Source of the DNA: Dromiciops gliroides
Lineage: Eukaryota > Chordata > Mammalia > Microbiotheria > Microbiotheriidae
Direction: 5' to 3'
Assembly (NCBI RefSeq): GCF_019393635.1
Contig: NC_057862.1
Span: 416,375,669-416,439,668, forward strand
DNA: 64,000 nucleotides
Below are positions 51,096 through 62,859 of this stretch, piece by piece (position 1 is the stretch's first letter; each line of letters starts with the position of its first letter). The position numbers were made by a program, and so were the translations under genes. Below the pieces are notes generated by a model, which did no database searches, had not been told where the DNA came from, and worked only from the letters and a program-made list of their open reading frames with translations.

Positions 51096-51344
51096 CTACT
51101 GTGCATATAAATGAACTTTTCCCCTAAAAGATCTAAAATTATCTTTGGAAAGCTAGAGTCAAGTGAGGGAAGTGTGTATCCTTGTAAATTAGTTGTGAAA
51201 TCTATGAAAATACAACTTAGACTTTAAATTTGCATAAGTGTTACTGCCTTGTTCTACCTTGGAAGACAATGCTACATAAAGGGCTTTTGAGTTCTCTCCA
51301 TTAAGGTCCCATTATATAGTTAAGACATTGAAAAACTAATGAGA

Positions 51345-51550
51345 ATACATCTTTCTGAGTTCAAGACTGTTTTCAGACACTAGCTTTGTGACCCTGGGCA
51401 AGTCACTTAACCCTGTTTGCCACAGTTCTTCATCTGAAAAATTAGCTGGAGAAGGAAATGGCAAACCACTCCAGTATCTTTACCAAGAAAACACCAAATG
51501 GGGTCACTTAAAAGTTGGAAACCACTGAACATCAATAACAAAAGAACAAT
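51345..51550 (+). repeat. MAR1-type SINE, sense
   Basis: CTGGGCAAGTCACTTAACCC, GCTGGAGAAGGAAATGGCAA and CCAAGAAAACACCAAATGGG. Confidence 0.82.
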
Positions 51551-52164
51551 AACATCTTATTTTGAGTTCTGTTTCACCAGTGGTCTCACCCCTTTTTTCA
51601 CCCAAAGCACTTGAAACTTCCTTATCTATTCTGTATTAAACCTTAAGGAATTTCAATGATGTCCAAGTTATGACAGAAGAAAATATCTTGACTCCCCTAG
51701 GAGGAGAAAATGACTGCATCAGAAAGGTTTCATTAGCAGGGACACAGAAGTTGATAGCTCTTTTGGATCAAGGCTGGAACGGATACTATGGGCCTACATT
51801 GATTGCTGCTCTAGTTCCCAAGGGGCCTCCTATGGTTTTAGGGAATATAGACAGGAGGTAATTTGAGAATGTATCTGGTAAACAGTCAAAAGCATCAGAA
51901 GAGAGCTTCTGAAGTCTCCTGCATCATAACTCTACCTTGTTATTCTCATCCCACTTCAAGCCAGTTACCCTTCTCACTTCCTCCCTGAGCCAGCTGCCTG
52001 AATGATCTTTATTCACAGTCCTAAACCAAATACTAGAAATTTTATTAGTGCTAATATAAGCAGTATTCCTAATCCCCTACAGAGGTGTTAACAGTCATTA
52101 TATACTACAAGCACAAGATACCAGGGATGATTATCTTTAGAAAAGGTAAGAAATTTTAAGGATT

Positions 52165-52395
52165 TCCCTTTTGTATTCATGATGTCATTTGGGATTTTCT
52201 TGGCAAAGATACTAGAGTGGTTTGCCATGTCCTCCAGCACATCTTACAAATGAGGAACTGAGGCAAACACAGTTAAGTGATTTGCCCAGGGTCACATAGC
52301 TAGTAAGTCTCTGACATCAGATTTGAACTCATGAAGATGAGTCCTCTGACCTCAGACCTGGCACTCTATCCACTGCATCATCTAGCTAACCCACA
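52165..52395 (-). repeat. MAR1-type SINE, antisense
   Basis: GGGATTTTCTTGGCAAAGAT, GAGTGGTTTGCCATGTCC and TCTATCCACTGCATCATCTA. Confidence 0.82.
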
Positions 52396-52434
52396 GATGT
52401 TTCCTAGCAGCCTGGAAGTTCTATAGCTTTGTTG

Positions 52435-52925
52435 CAATTTTTTTAAAATTCCATTTTATCTTGTTTTCAGTTTTGAATTCTCTCCCTTCTACGTCACCCT
52501 TCCTTACCCATAGGGAAGTTAAGAAAAACAAAACCCATTAAAAATATGTAAAGTAAAACAAAACAAATTCCCACATCAGCCATGAGAAAAGGAGAGGGGA
52601 AAAATAATTAAATCTGCACTTTGAATCCAGCAGTTCTTAATCTTAAGGTAAATAGTGTTTTATATCATGAGTCCTTTGGAATTGTGGCTGATCATTGTAT
52701 TGATCAGAGTTCCTAAGTCTTTCAAAGTTGTTTATCTTTACAGTAATGTTCTAGTTTTGATCACTTCACTTTGTATCAATTCATAACAGTCTTCCCAGGC
52801 ATTTCAATATTCTCATTCCTCTTTCTCACTTTAGAGAAAACTACAGCTTTCCAGTTCAGTATTTTAAAGGTATCCTATATCATTTCATCAGAACTTAAAG
52901 GATGCTTTCTAATTTCTATGCTTAT
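52435..52925 (-). repeat. L1 3' UTR, antisense (older family)
   Basis: CATGAGTCCTTTGGAATTGT and GATCATTGTATTGATCAGAG match the reversed L1 3' UTR seen at 10.9, 13.4 and 28.7 kb. Confidence 0.72.
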
Positions 52926-53589
52926 ACTGTAGTGCTCTCAGCTGGATATTTTGGTTAATTAACAATGGCTTTCCAAAGTCTATATAAATCTTAATTCGAC
53001 AGCTTTTGCTATGCCTTCTCCATCAAGAGTAACTGAGATAAATTGATCAATGATTTTTATTGGTTGTTACTGTTGCCATCTCTCTTAGATAAGATTTGAT
53101 ATAGAGTTAGATGCATCCCTTATCCTCAAAAACATTTGCATTCACTATTTTGACTAAAATGAAATGGAAGCCTTGACTGAAATATAATAATCACAAGGGA
53201 TAAATATTTCTAAAAAAAAGCACAAAAATGGTTGCAGAAAAGCCCTTAAATTCTAATATACAGTTTAATGTGTTTGTTAGTGCCTATGAGTATTTTAGCC
53301 TAATTTTGGAATTGGAATTTTAGTTTTAGGAATATAACATCCTCTATTAGACCATCTATTATGCCTTGAAATTTCACTGTCAAAAAAAAAGTCAAATACA
53401 GATAACTTTCTACATCACAAGCTACTCTTTTCTAACAAGTTAAATGGTATCATTGGCTATGGTTTCATTCTATTTCTGAAATAAGAGAATTAAGTGTATA
53501 ACAGAGGCCTAACAACCAGTTAAGTTGGCCAAAAATCATTAATTTTCTTTTTTAATTACTTGATTATAACTACATCTACAAAGCTGCAA

Positions 53590-53870
53590 TTTGATGATTT
53601 TAAAAAATTTTTAAATTTTATTTTATTTTCAAGTCCTCATCTTTTTCTCCTTTCTTCTCCACCTATTGAGAAGGCAAGGAAAACAAAACTGTTACAAATA
53701 TGTACAATAAAGCAATACAAATTTCTACCATAGCAACATCCAATAGTGTTCCATCACATTCGTATACCATAACTTGTTAAGCCATTCCCCAACTGATGGG
53801 CACCCTACCCCCTCAGTTTCCTAAATTTGGTTATATGATAAAATATAAATGCTAGAAATATTTTCAGTGA
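53590..53870 (-). repeat. L1 3' end, antisense, internally deleted
   Basis: GTGTTCCATCACATTCGTAT and CCCCAACTGATGGGCACCCT are joined to the reversed 3' UTR. Confidence 0.65.
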
Positions 53871-54294
53871 AATAGCTAAAGGTATTCACTTAAATCAATG
53901 TTAAAGCTTGTGCCTTAGGCCACCAACTTCCCCAACTTAAAGATCAGATTCAAATAATCTAACTTCAATAGTTATTGCTATTATAAATCCAGTCAATTTT
54001 TTTTTAGCCAGTGAATTATTTATTCAAAGAGAAATTTTCCACCTGAGTTTATCAGTTGGGTAAATAACTTTCTCTGATATTTAAAAAATGTTACAAGATA
54101 CTGAATATGGGAGTTTTGTTTTATGATGAAAATCTAAAATTTAGTCTTAAGTTCTGAGCTATGGCAACATTTTTTCTAGAGGGAACAGCTCACTAAATCC
54201 TTTGCTCTAGGAAGGCATATTTTTATTAACAATAAGAGGGAAAGACCTTGTAAATAAAATTATCTTAAGCTATATGCTTTGTGGCATACTTGAA

Positions 54295-54490
54295 AATAAC
54301 TCACATTTTCTCAACCCATTTAAGTTTGCAAAGTGTTTTACATATGCTATCTCTTTTAGGCTTTAAAACAAACTCATGAGGCAGATTAGTTATCGCTTAT
54401 AGAGCTAGTTAAATATCTGAGGGGGATTCAAATCTAGGTCTTCCTGACTACAAATCCAATCTTCTATGCACTACACCATGCTGCTTCCTG
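54295..54490 (-). repeat. MIR-type SINE, antisense
   Basis: AGTTTGCAAAGTGTTTTACA and CTAGGTCTTCCTGACTACAA; old. Confidence 0.65.
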
Positions 54491-54710
54491 CAGGAGTTTA
54501 GTGTGCTACGTCAAATATGTGTGTATATATATGTATACATAGTATGTGTATGTGTATGTATGTGTGCACATAATATAAACATCTGTGTATACATATATGT
54601 ACATATATACATACATGAGACTAATGCTGACCTAATGAATAGTCCTGGTTGAAGAAACAATAAGAATGACAGAGTATTGCATATTTTAATCTCAATATGC
54701 ACACAACTTT

Positions 54711-54843
54711 TTTTTCTGAGGCAATCAGGGTTAAGTGACTTGCCCAGGGTCACACAGCAAAAAGGTATTTGAGGCTGAATTTGAACTCAGGTCCTCCTGA
54801 CTCCAGGGCTGGTGCTTTATTCCCTAAGCCACCTAGCTACCCC
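54711..54843 (-). repeat. WSINE1-like SINE, antisense, with 14-bp target duplication
   Basis: ATGCACACAACTTT at 54,697-54,710 and 54,844-54,857. Confidence 0.93.
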
Positions 54844-54857
54844 ATGCACACAACTTT

Positions 54858-55599
54858 CTAACCATCAGGCTTCTTTCCAGAATGCAATATTTGTCTAATC
54901 CATAATACTTTTTATTAGTATGGGGAAAAAAAAACTTTAAAAATCACAATTGTCTAAGAGAATGTAGAAGGACATTGGTCTAGGAGTTGAAAGACTTGAA
55001 TGCTAATCCTGGGTCTGACACTAATTTGCTGTGAATATGAAATTGTAGATTTAGAGTTAGAAAGAGCACAACTTGTCTACCCCAGCCTCCGTATAGCATT
55101 ATAATCACATTAGCTTGCCAAATACTATAAGCTCTAAGTACAGTAAGAATAATGTTTGTATGTGGAACTAGAACAAAGTCTTTATGTCTTTTTAAAAAAT
55201 GCTCATTCTAACTATTCCCATTTTAAGCAAGAGAAAGTGAAGTATTATATACAGCTTCTAAAAACTTGGAAAGTAAAGATGTTGCCTAAAGTATTATTTA
55301 TTAATTACAGCTAATGATTTTTTAAACCTTCACCTTGCTTACTCCCACACATTCTGATATTTGTGAAGGCCCCTAATCAACATATTTACCCTTCACAGAT
55401 TGTCATTACGTAAAGAGATGTTCAGAAATATCACTGGATTATAGATCTCCAAATGCTTTCCCCTCAATACGATTATGTTAGTCTTTTAATGCAGGCTGAA
55501 CTGGACCAAATAATAGGTCCACGAAGAATTACCATTTGTTTCTGTAAGCATACACTAAAAAGTCAGATTAGCAAAAGAATGACTCAGTTTCTTATTACA

Positions 55600-55672
<73 letters not shown>

Positions 55673-56115
55673 TAAAGTGGACACACATACGTTCACTTGT
55701 GCATGAGAGGAAAGTGTTCATTTCTTTCATTCAGAACCATGAAATGTCAACCAATATTTGTGTTGCTTGATTATTAATCTTCATATTGCAATGACTTTAT
55801 GCAGCAAACATATATTTGATATGAAAATAGCAATATGAAGTTACTTAAAATAACAATTTTTAAGTGCTGCCTCCGTCTAGAAAAGTTCATCTGGAGTTTA
55901 AAATAGAATTATGAGTGTTAGAGTAATCTTCCCCCAAAATTACCGTGTTAGAGTAATCTTCCCCCAAACATTGAAATATGTAAATGATATTAAAATGAAC
56001 ATTTTTATACAGAGATACAAGTCTTCAAAGACAAAATTTAAAACTCTCTACCAAACTTTGTCCAGGTACTATTGTGATGACTCACAAGAGAAACTAAGGA
56101 AGATTAAGGATGGTT
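54858..56115. other. Intergenic sequence with a (CA)n(TA)n tract and a 30-bp duplication
   Basis: About 20 CA units from 55,602 pass into about 14 TA units, ending near 55,670. A 30-bp unit starting GTGTTAGAGTAATCTTCCCC is tandemly repeated from 55,915 and 55,945. A MIR-like stretch lies near 54,960-55,130. Confidence 0.7.
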
Positions 56116-56126
56116 ATCTAGTTTTA

Positions 56127-56372
56127 GGGCAGCTAGGTGGTACAGTGGATAGGGCACTGGACCTGGAGTAAGGAGGACCTGAATTCAAATCTGGCTTCAG
56201 ACATTACTAGCCATGTGACCCTGGGTTAGTCACTTAACCTCTATTTGCCTTAGTGCCTCATCTGTAAAATGGGGACAAACTGGAGAAGGAAATAGCAAAC
56301 TACCCCAGTATTTTTGCCAAGAAAACCCCACAGACTTTATACACAGAGTAATGACTGAATAACAACAACAAC
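56127..56372 (+). repeat. MAR1-type SINE, sense, with target duplication
   Basis: GGGCAGCTAGGTGGTACAGT through GGAGAAGGAAATAGCAAACT to AATAACAACAACAAC. CTAGTTTTA at 56,118-56,126 and 56,373-56,381. Confidence 0.9.
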
Positions 56373-56644
56373 CTAGTTTTAAATAGCAGGTAAAGTGCTA
56401 AATTTAAGATTAATAGGAAAAAATAGAAGGGAATTTTATTTCTTAAAAATTGTTTTATTGGTGCTTTTTAAATATTATTATTACTTCCCAATGTTTCTCC
56501 TATATTCAAAACACTGCCCCCCCCCACCCCATGCAATAAAATATAGATAAGGAAAAAAAATCACACTGGAAATATCTGATGACCATGCCTCAGTTTGTAC
56601 CTCGGGTCTGACACTTCCCTCCTAAGGGAAGGGAGGAATAATTA

Positions 56645-56770
56645 ATCGATCAATCAACAAGCATTTATTCAGAACCTACTTGATGGCAGGACCCTTGCTA
56701 AAACCTGGGGATAAAAGGTCAAAAGTGAAATCACTGCCTTAGAGGATCTTAAATTCTATCTATCTTATCT
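56645..56770 (-). repeat. L2 3' end, antisense
   Basis: CAATCAACAAGCATTTATTC, then GGACCCTTGCTAAAACCTGG and a following TATC-rich tract to about 56,830. Confidence 0.65.
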
Positions 56771-56830
56771 ATCTATAAGATTAAATTCTATTTATATCTA
56801 TCTGTCCATCCATTACCCATCTATTCATCT

Positions 56831-57119
56831 GGAGCATCTAGGCGGTGCAGTGGATAGAGCACTGGCCCTGGAGTCTGGAGGATTCAAATCTCACCTCAGA
56901 CACTTACTAGCTGTGTGACCCTGAGCAAATCACTTAACCCCAATTGCCTTAAACATCCTGGGCTATTTCCAGTTGTCCTGATCTATATCTTGTGACCGGA
57001 CTCAGATAGGTTGGTGATTTTGCAAAGCCCTCCCTCACTTAAATCCAATTTACTTGCAAATCATAACATCTCCCTGAAGTTGTGATCCTCTAGGAGAAGG
57101 ATGGACAAACAACAACAAC
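56831..57119 (+). repeat. Long tRNA-headed SINE with RTE-like tail, sense
   Basis: After the usual head and core (to CCCCAATTGCCTTAAACATC) comes a unique 150-bp body, GGGCTATTTCCAGTTGTCCT to TCCCTGAAGTTGTGATCCTC, ending GGACAAACAACAACAACC. The 3' end resembles that of the RTE at 19.1 kb. Confidence 0.8.
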
Positions 57120-57149
57120 CCATTCAGCTACCTCTCTATCTATCTACAA

Positions 57150-57770
57150 AATAGATAAAAGGTGATTTTGGAAGGAAGGAATTCATAGAAGGGTGGATCT
57201 GGAAAAAACTACACATAGAAGGTGGTATTTGAGTTTAAACTTTAAGGAAATCAGAGACTCTAAGAGGAAAAGGTGAAAGGGTTGGGGGAGGGAATGTCAT
57301 CCAGGCATGGGGAATATACAGATAAGAGCTGGGAAACAATGAAGAACAGAAAGAAAATGAGGTTGATTGAATTGTAAATGAAAAGCAATATGAAATAAGG
57401 CTAGAAAGACTTTTAAATGCCAAACATAGGAGTCTATATTTGATCTTAGCATCAATAGGAGCCATTATTGAGTAGGGGCATAACATGGTCAGGTCTGCAC
57501 TTTAGAAAAATCAATTTGATAGCTATATGGAGATTGGATCGGAGAGAGGAGTGGCTTGAAATAAGGAGACAAAATGAGACGCTATTGAAATAGTCCAGGC
57601 TAGAGGAAAAGGTTCTAGGGTTGTAGCCCTGTGAATAGAGAGAAGGGGGGCAGAGATGAGAGACATTATAGAAGTAGAAATGGCAAGATTTGATAATTAG
57701 TTGAAAATGTAGGGTGAGGGAGATTAAGGAGTTCAAAATGACACCAAAATTACCAACCTGGGTCAGATTA
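57150..57770 (-). repeat. L2 LINE ORF2 fragment, antisense
   Basis: GGAGCCATTATTGAGTAGGG, CATAACATGGTCAGGTCTGC and GATAGCTATATGGAGATTGG are the reverse of the L2 ORF2 segment. The minus strand reads CRPDHVMPLLN. Confidence 0.78.
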
Positions 57771-58129
57771 CTAACTCTGTCTCTCAGTCTATCCCTATCT
57801 CTAAATCTCTTTCTCTCTCTCTCCCCTCCTCCTTGAATTTGAATAAGGAAGTTAAATTTGCTCTGTTCTTTTTTGCCTTAGTTAAAAAGTTGGAGAAACG
57901 AAATGGATTAGATTGTAAATTTATGAATTTCAAAAAGTCAGAAGAGTGATTCTCTGCCAAGAGCTTGAAGCCCTGGTCCAGAGTACCAATTGCATGAGTC
58001 CATGCCAGGGTTTTTGAGGAGGCTGAGCCTTGTGAGGAGCAAAGTGCCCAATGACCTGGCTTCACTGCAGTGGATAGAGATGGAACCTCTTTACCAGCTA
58101 TGCTAAATCAGAAATAAACTTGATCTAAT

Positions 58130-58818
58130 TGACGTGGGCTAGAATTTGGGGTCAAATTGATTGTGAGTCATCCCAAAAGAATTACAAGACTCAGTTTCCC
58201 AAGTTTTATTGCAATACAAAATTGTGGGTGATCACAGGGAGGGAACCAGAATAGTGGAAATGTATCTCTCGAACAGTGAAAGGAAAGACAGCTATATTAT
58301 AGATAAATTGATTTATCATTCTTATTATAATAACTCTCCACCTTGGGGAAATACAGCGAAGGGCCTGTCCTACTTATTATAATAATCTCCACTTTGGGGA
58401 AGTACAGGGGAGGGCTTATCCTAATTTGGAGTTCCTGGGGTCCTAAACCAACCCCTGAGGTGGGTACCTTTTTCAGTGGAGGTGTGTTGGAGGGGGGGGG
58501 GGGGTTTACATGTCATAAGGTGAATCTGGGGACAAATTTGGCCTTTTCTGTGCATGTCTCTTTCTGGTTCCCATGGCTAGTTTCAAAACACCTTCATTTT
58601 TCTTTTATTTCTAGTCTGAATTTCTATAGGCTGTCAATTCCTTTATTGTTATTTGATCTGACCCTTTATGGTCCCATTATGGGTACTGATTTCTGTGGGT
58701 AAGAGAACCTAACATAAGTTATCCATTAACTGGGGTCTGACTCCCTTTTAGAGCTAATATCTGAATTAAAGCTTGGGTCTTAGGTTTTTCTGTTAACCTT
58801 TTTTTTACCTCCTACATC
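58130..58818 (-). mobile_element. Probable solo LTR fossil, antisense
   Basis: Reversed polyadenylation region CCCAAGTTTTATTGCAATAC near 58,200, and an end ACCTCCTACA at 58,818 consistent with a TG...CA element. About 690 bp, with two imperfect ~47-bp repeats (from 58,319 and 58,369) of the kind found in U3. No internal genes. Exact left end and target duplication uncertain. Old to middle-aged; class unassigned. Confidence 0.5.
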
Positions 58819-58828
58819 ATAACTAGAG

Positions 58829-59788
58829 CCAAGATGGCAGAGGAGCAGGAAGAAGTACAGCAACCAATCGCACCCCCAGCCCCAACTCCCCAAAACAGAT
58901 CTAGAAAAAGCACCAGAATGAATTGTAGTAGGGTGATTCAAGAAAAAAACAATTACGATGAGTTATTTTTCCAGGCCAGGTCAACCCATGGAGTTAGATA
59001 GAGAGGTTTATGGTCAGTTCTAGCTGCTAGCCCAGTCTGAAGCCTGTAAAGGAATAACCAGGGCAAGAAATCTGAGACAAAAGCAGGACCACGAATTCTA
59101 CCACTGAACCAACACTCTTCTGACAGTATCTGCCTAGGAATATTCAACTATTGTTTAAACCCAAACTCAGTCAAAGAACTTGGAAAGCTCAAACCAGGAG
59201 GGCAACAATTGATCAGACCACTTTTGATCAGACCTGGATCAGACCACTTTTGAAACTCAGAAAGCTTGCAGGTTCCCAGCTTGTCCCAGAGATCTTAAAA
59301 TAACAGAACACTCAATACTCCAAGAAAAGCAGCAAAAAACCCAGTCCCAACTTTCCTTCCATAGTTAAACACAGCCAAGCCCTAACACCAAGTTTGTAGT
59401 CAGGAATTAGGCTATAAGAATCAGTGATCGAGAAGACAAACCAGCTTCTTGTAAAGCTTCAAAGAAAAATGGAAAATGGTCACAAGCCCCCCAAAAAGTT
59501 CTTGGAAGAGCTCAAAAAGGACTTTAAAAAACAAGAGAGGTTGAAGAAAAAATTGAGAAAAGAAATAAGAGCAATGAAAGGAAAGCAAGAAAATTATGAA
59601 AAGAAAGTCAACAGTTAGAAAAACAGATTAAAAAACTTATCAAAGAAAATAACTCCTTAAAAATTAGAATTGAGGAAGGGAAAGTTAATGTCTTTATAAG
59701 ACATAAAGAAATAATAAAACAAAATTTTTAAAAATGAAAAAATGGACGATCGCTCCAAAAACCATCTAAATAACACCATAGGAAAATG
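58829..59788 (+). repeat. L1 5' UTR and ORF1 N-terminus, sense (outer element, left half)
   Basis: Starts AGAGCCAAGATGGCAGAGGA, typical of an L1 5' end. The frame from 59,424 encodes a Lys-rich coiled coil (LEELKKDFKKQERLKK) before stops. It appears to continue at 62,520 beyond a later insertion. GATCAGACCACTTTTGA is repeated at 59,213 and 59,232. Confidence 0.78.
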
Positions 59789-60362
59789 CCCAGAGCAGCA
59801 AAACTCATAGAAGAATGTGCTGAAATCATCTTTTAACCAAGAACATCTTGGAAGGTCAGAAGGAGGGAGCTGCTGTGCTGATACAGGAGTCGAGCCCAAC
59901 CCCACAGTCACCCTGACACAGATCCAGTCCCAGGAAGGCCTCACCAGAGAAGCAGACCCCCAGAGACTCTGAATCAGCTGAAGCACCAGTGTTGTCTGGA
60001 ACTAAGATCACAGTCTGGTGAGTGGGCTGAGTCCTGGGCAGGGGGGAGACTACTGGGGTCTATGCTAGTGCTAAGGCAGAACTTGGATTTTACACCCCTG
60101 CTGAGAACCAGGAGGTAGGCTCGAGTAGAAGTGGCCCAGGTGGGGGAGGGGCACAGGCTCGTCGGAGCTAACAACCATAACACACAAAGCTGGTTGATTA
60201 GCAAGTTGGTCTGGGGTCATCTAAGGACCAGGGAACAAGGGTGAGTGAAGAACCTGATCCTCCTTAAATCATACCACCTGGGACTTCTTAAGCTTGGGAT
60301 ACTACAGCCTGGAAACAATGCCCCACTTTAAGGAGCTAAAAGTCTAGTAAAAGAAAGGCAAG

Positions 60363-61333
60363 ATGAGCCAAAAGAGAAAAGTAAGGACCATAGAAAGTTT
60401 CTTCAGTAACAAGGAAGACCAAGGGACACCCTTAGAGGAAAATGTCAACATCAGGGCCCCTATATCTAAAGCTTCCAAGAAAAATACGAATTGGTCTCAG
60501 GCCATAGAGGTGCTCAAAAAGGACTTTGAAGATAAAGTTAGAGAGGTAGAGGAAAAAATAGAAAGAGAAATGAGGGTGATGCAGGAAAGACATAAGAAAA
60601 AAGTCAATAGCTTGAAAAGTCAAATTGGCCAAATGGAAAAGGAGGTACAAAAGCTCTCTGATGAAAATAATTGCCTAAGAATTAGGATTGAACAAATGGA
60701 AGCAGTGACTTTATGAGAAACCAAGACACAATAAAGCAAATCCAAATGAATAAAAAAATAGAGGGCAATGTGAAATATCTTCTGGGAAAAACTGCTGACC
60801 TGGAAAATAGGTCCAGGAGAGATTATTTGAAAATTATTGGTCTACCTGAAAACCATGATCAAGGAAAGAGCTTAGACACCATCTTCCAAGATATTCTATG
60901 GGGAAATTGCCCTGAAATTCTAGAAGAAGAAGCTAAAGTAGAAATTGAAGGAATGCACCAATCACCTCCAGAAAGAGATCCCAAAAGGAAAACTCCTAGG
61001 AATATTATAGCCAAATTCCAGAGCTCTCAGGTCAAGGAGAAAATATTGCAAGCTGCCAAAAAGAAAGAATTCAAGTACTGTGGAACCCCAGTCAGGATAG
61101 CACAAGATCTAGCAGCTTCTACATTAAAGGACCAGAGGGCATGGAATATGATATTCCAAAGGGCAAAGGAAATGGGATTGCAACCAAGAATCACCTACGC
61201 AGCAAAACTCAGCATTATCTTTCAGTGGAAAAAATGGGACTTTAATGAAAAAGACTTTCAGATATTTGTGATGAAAAGACCTGAACTGAATGGCAAATCT
61301 GACTTTCAAATACAAGACCCTAGAGAACCATAA
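60363..61333 (+). pseudogene. L1-type ORF1 of the HAL1 element, split by one frameshift
   Basis: The first frame, 60,363-60,716 (117 codons), starts MSQKRKVRTIESFFSN and forms a long coiled coil (EKIEREMRVMQERHKKK). The second, 60,713-61,333 (206 codons), holds the RNA-binding domain with LENRSRRDYLKIIGLPE and the C-terminal domain with RNIIAKFQSSQVKEKIL to FQIFVMKRPELNGK. The two overlap at 60,713 in different frames, a single small indel in an ORF otherwise of normal length (about 320 residues). ORF1p is the RNA-binding trimeric chaperone of L1. Confidence 0.88.
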
Positions 61334-61336
61334 AAA

Positions 61337-61470
61337 AAAAAAAATGGAGCTGGGAGACATACCTAGGGTCATACAGTGGGCGACTGTCTTGTGTCTGAGG
61401 CTGGATTTTGGCTGGGATTCCCCTGAGTCCAGGGGTGATACTTTGTCCACTGTGTCACTTAGCTAGGTGA
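61337..61470 (-). repeat. SINE-like module, antisense, in the HAL1 spacer
   Basis: ACCTAGGGTCATACAGTGGG, GTCTGAGGCTGGATTTTGGC and CTTTGTCCACTGTGTCACTT are an old, diverged antisense CORE-SINE. It lacks the expected poly-T and starts at the A run after ORF1. Confidence 0.6.
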
Positions 61471-61523
61471 TAACATCTTTAGGGTTAAATTGAGGGGTGA
61501 AGGGAATTCACAGGGGGGGGGAA

Positions 61524-61759
61524 GGGCAGTAAATGAATTTTACACTCATCAGAAAAGGCTCAAAGATCTTAAACTCATCAGAGCTGCCTCAAGGAAGGAC
61601 TAACAGACACACCCAACTGGGTGGAGGAATCTATTTAATCTGGGCAGTAAATGAGCCTAACACTCATCAAAATTGGCTCAAAGACCTCAATCTCATTAGA
61701 ACTGGCTCAAGGAGGGAATAATGTACACACTCAATTGGGTGGAGTAATCTGTATAACCC
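61524..61759 (+). repeat. Two tandem 118-bp repeats in the HAL1 spacer
   Basis: Units start GGGCAGTAAATGA at 61,524 and 61,642. Each contains GGCTCAAAGA, a second ACTCAT..GA(A/G)CTG.CTCAAGGA half and CAA(C/T)TGGGTGGAG.AATCT. Confidence 0.85.
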
Positions 61760-62631
61760 AGCGGGAAAATAGGAGGGGAAAGGGATAAAGAGAGAGGGGC
61801 AAAAGAAGGAAGGGCAGAGTGGGGGAGGGGACAGATAGAAGCAAATCCCTTTTGAAGAATGGTAGGATAAAAGAATATGGATAATAGAATAAATATCATG
61901 GGGAAGGGAATAGGATGGAAGGGAAACAGTTAACAATAGTAATCATGAAAAAGAGAAAAGGGGGAAAATTGTACAAAAAATATTTATAGCAACTCTTGGT
62001 GGAGGCTAAGAATTGAGAATCAAGGGAATGTCCATCAATTGAGGAATGATGGAAAAAACTGTGTTATATGATTCTAGTGGAATGGTCTTGTGCTACAGGC
62101 AATGACAAACAGGATGATCCCCGAAAAACCTTGAAAGACTAATGAACAACAATGTATAGAGTGAAGTGAGCAGAGCTGGGAGGACATTGTGCGTAGTGAC
62201 AGCAGTATTGTTCAATGAGCAATTGTGAATGACTTAACTACTCTCAGCAGTGCAATGATCCAAGACAATTCCAAGGAACTAATGAGGAGGCTTACTGTGC
62301 ACCCCTATAGAAAGAACTGATAAAAAGAACACTCATGGATTGTACATGTATAACCTGATTGTGATTTTGTGGAGGGGGGAGGAAAGGGAGGGAGGGAGGG
62401 AGAAAAATTTGGAACTCTAAATCTTATGAAAATGAATATTGAAAACTACCCTTACATGTAAATGGAAAATAAAATAAATGTTTGTTGCTGAAAAAAAAAT
62501 AAAGAAAAAACAAAAAAAGAAAAAAGAAAAATGCAAAAGATTGTAAAACATCTCATTAGAAATGCAACTAACTTGGAAAACAGAATGAGAAAAGATAATA
62601 TAAAAATTGTTGGACTACCTGAAAGTTATGG

Positions 62632-62797
62632 TTTTTTGGGGGTTTTTTTGTTTGTGTGTGTGTGAGGCAATTGAAGTTAAGTGACTTGCCCAGGGTCATA
62701 CAGCCAGTAAATGTTAAGTGTCTGAGGCTGGATTTGAACTCAGGTCCTCCTGAATCCAGGGCTGGTGCTCTATCCACTGTGCCACCTAGTGGCCCAA
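62632..62797 (-). repeat. WSINE1-like SINE, antisense, in L1 ORF1
   Basis: T/GT-rich tail, GTGAGGCAATTGAAGTTAAG to CCACCTAGTGGCCC. AAAGTTATG flanks both ends. Confidence 0.9.
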
Positions 62798-62859
62798 AAG
62801 TTATGTTGTGTGGGTTTTTTTTAAAGTGTCTTGAAATTCTAGAACTAGATGGCAAACAA

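Larger units (their letters stand above)
59789..62495 (+). mobile_element. HAL1-type (half-L1) element, sense, ORF1 only
   Basis: A 5' UTR (from about 59,789) is followed by ORF1 at 60,363-61,333, a spacer with tandem repeats, and an L1-like 3' terminus (ATTTATAGCAACTCTTGGTG, then GAGGAAAGGGAGGGAGGGAG and TAAAATAAATGTTTG). No endonuclease or most of the reverse transcriptase is present, which defines HAL1 elements. ORF1 is near intact with one frameshift. It sits within another L1. Confidence 0.75.

Noticed and set aside
51670-51861. A 63-codon plus-strand frame (MTEENILTPLGGENDC)
   Set aside because: No homology recognised, no conserved context, and a length expected by chance. Left unassigned.
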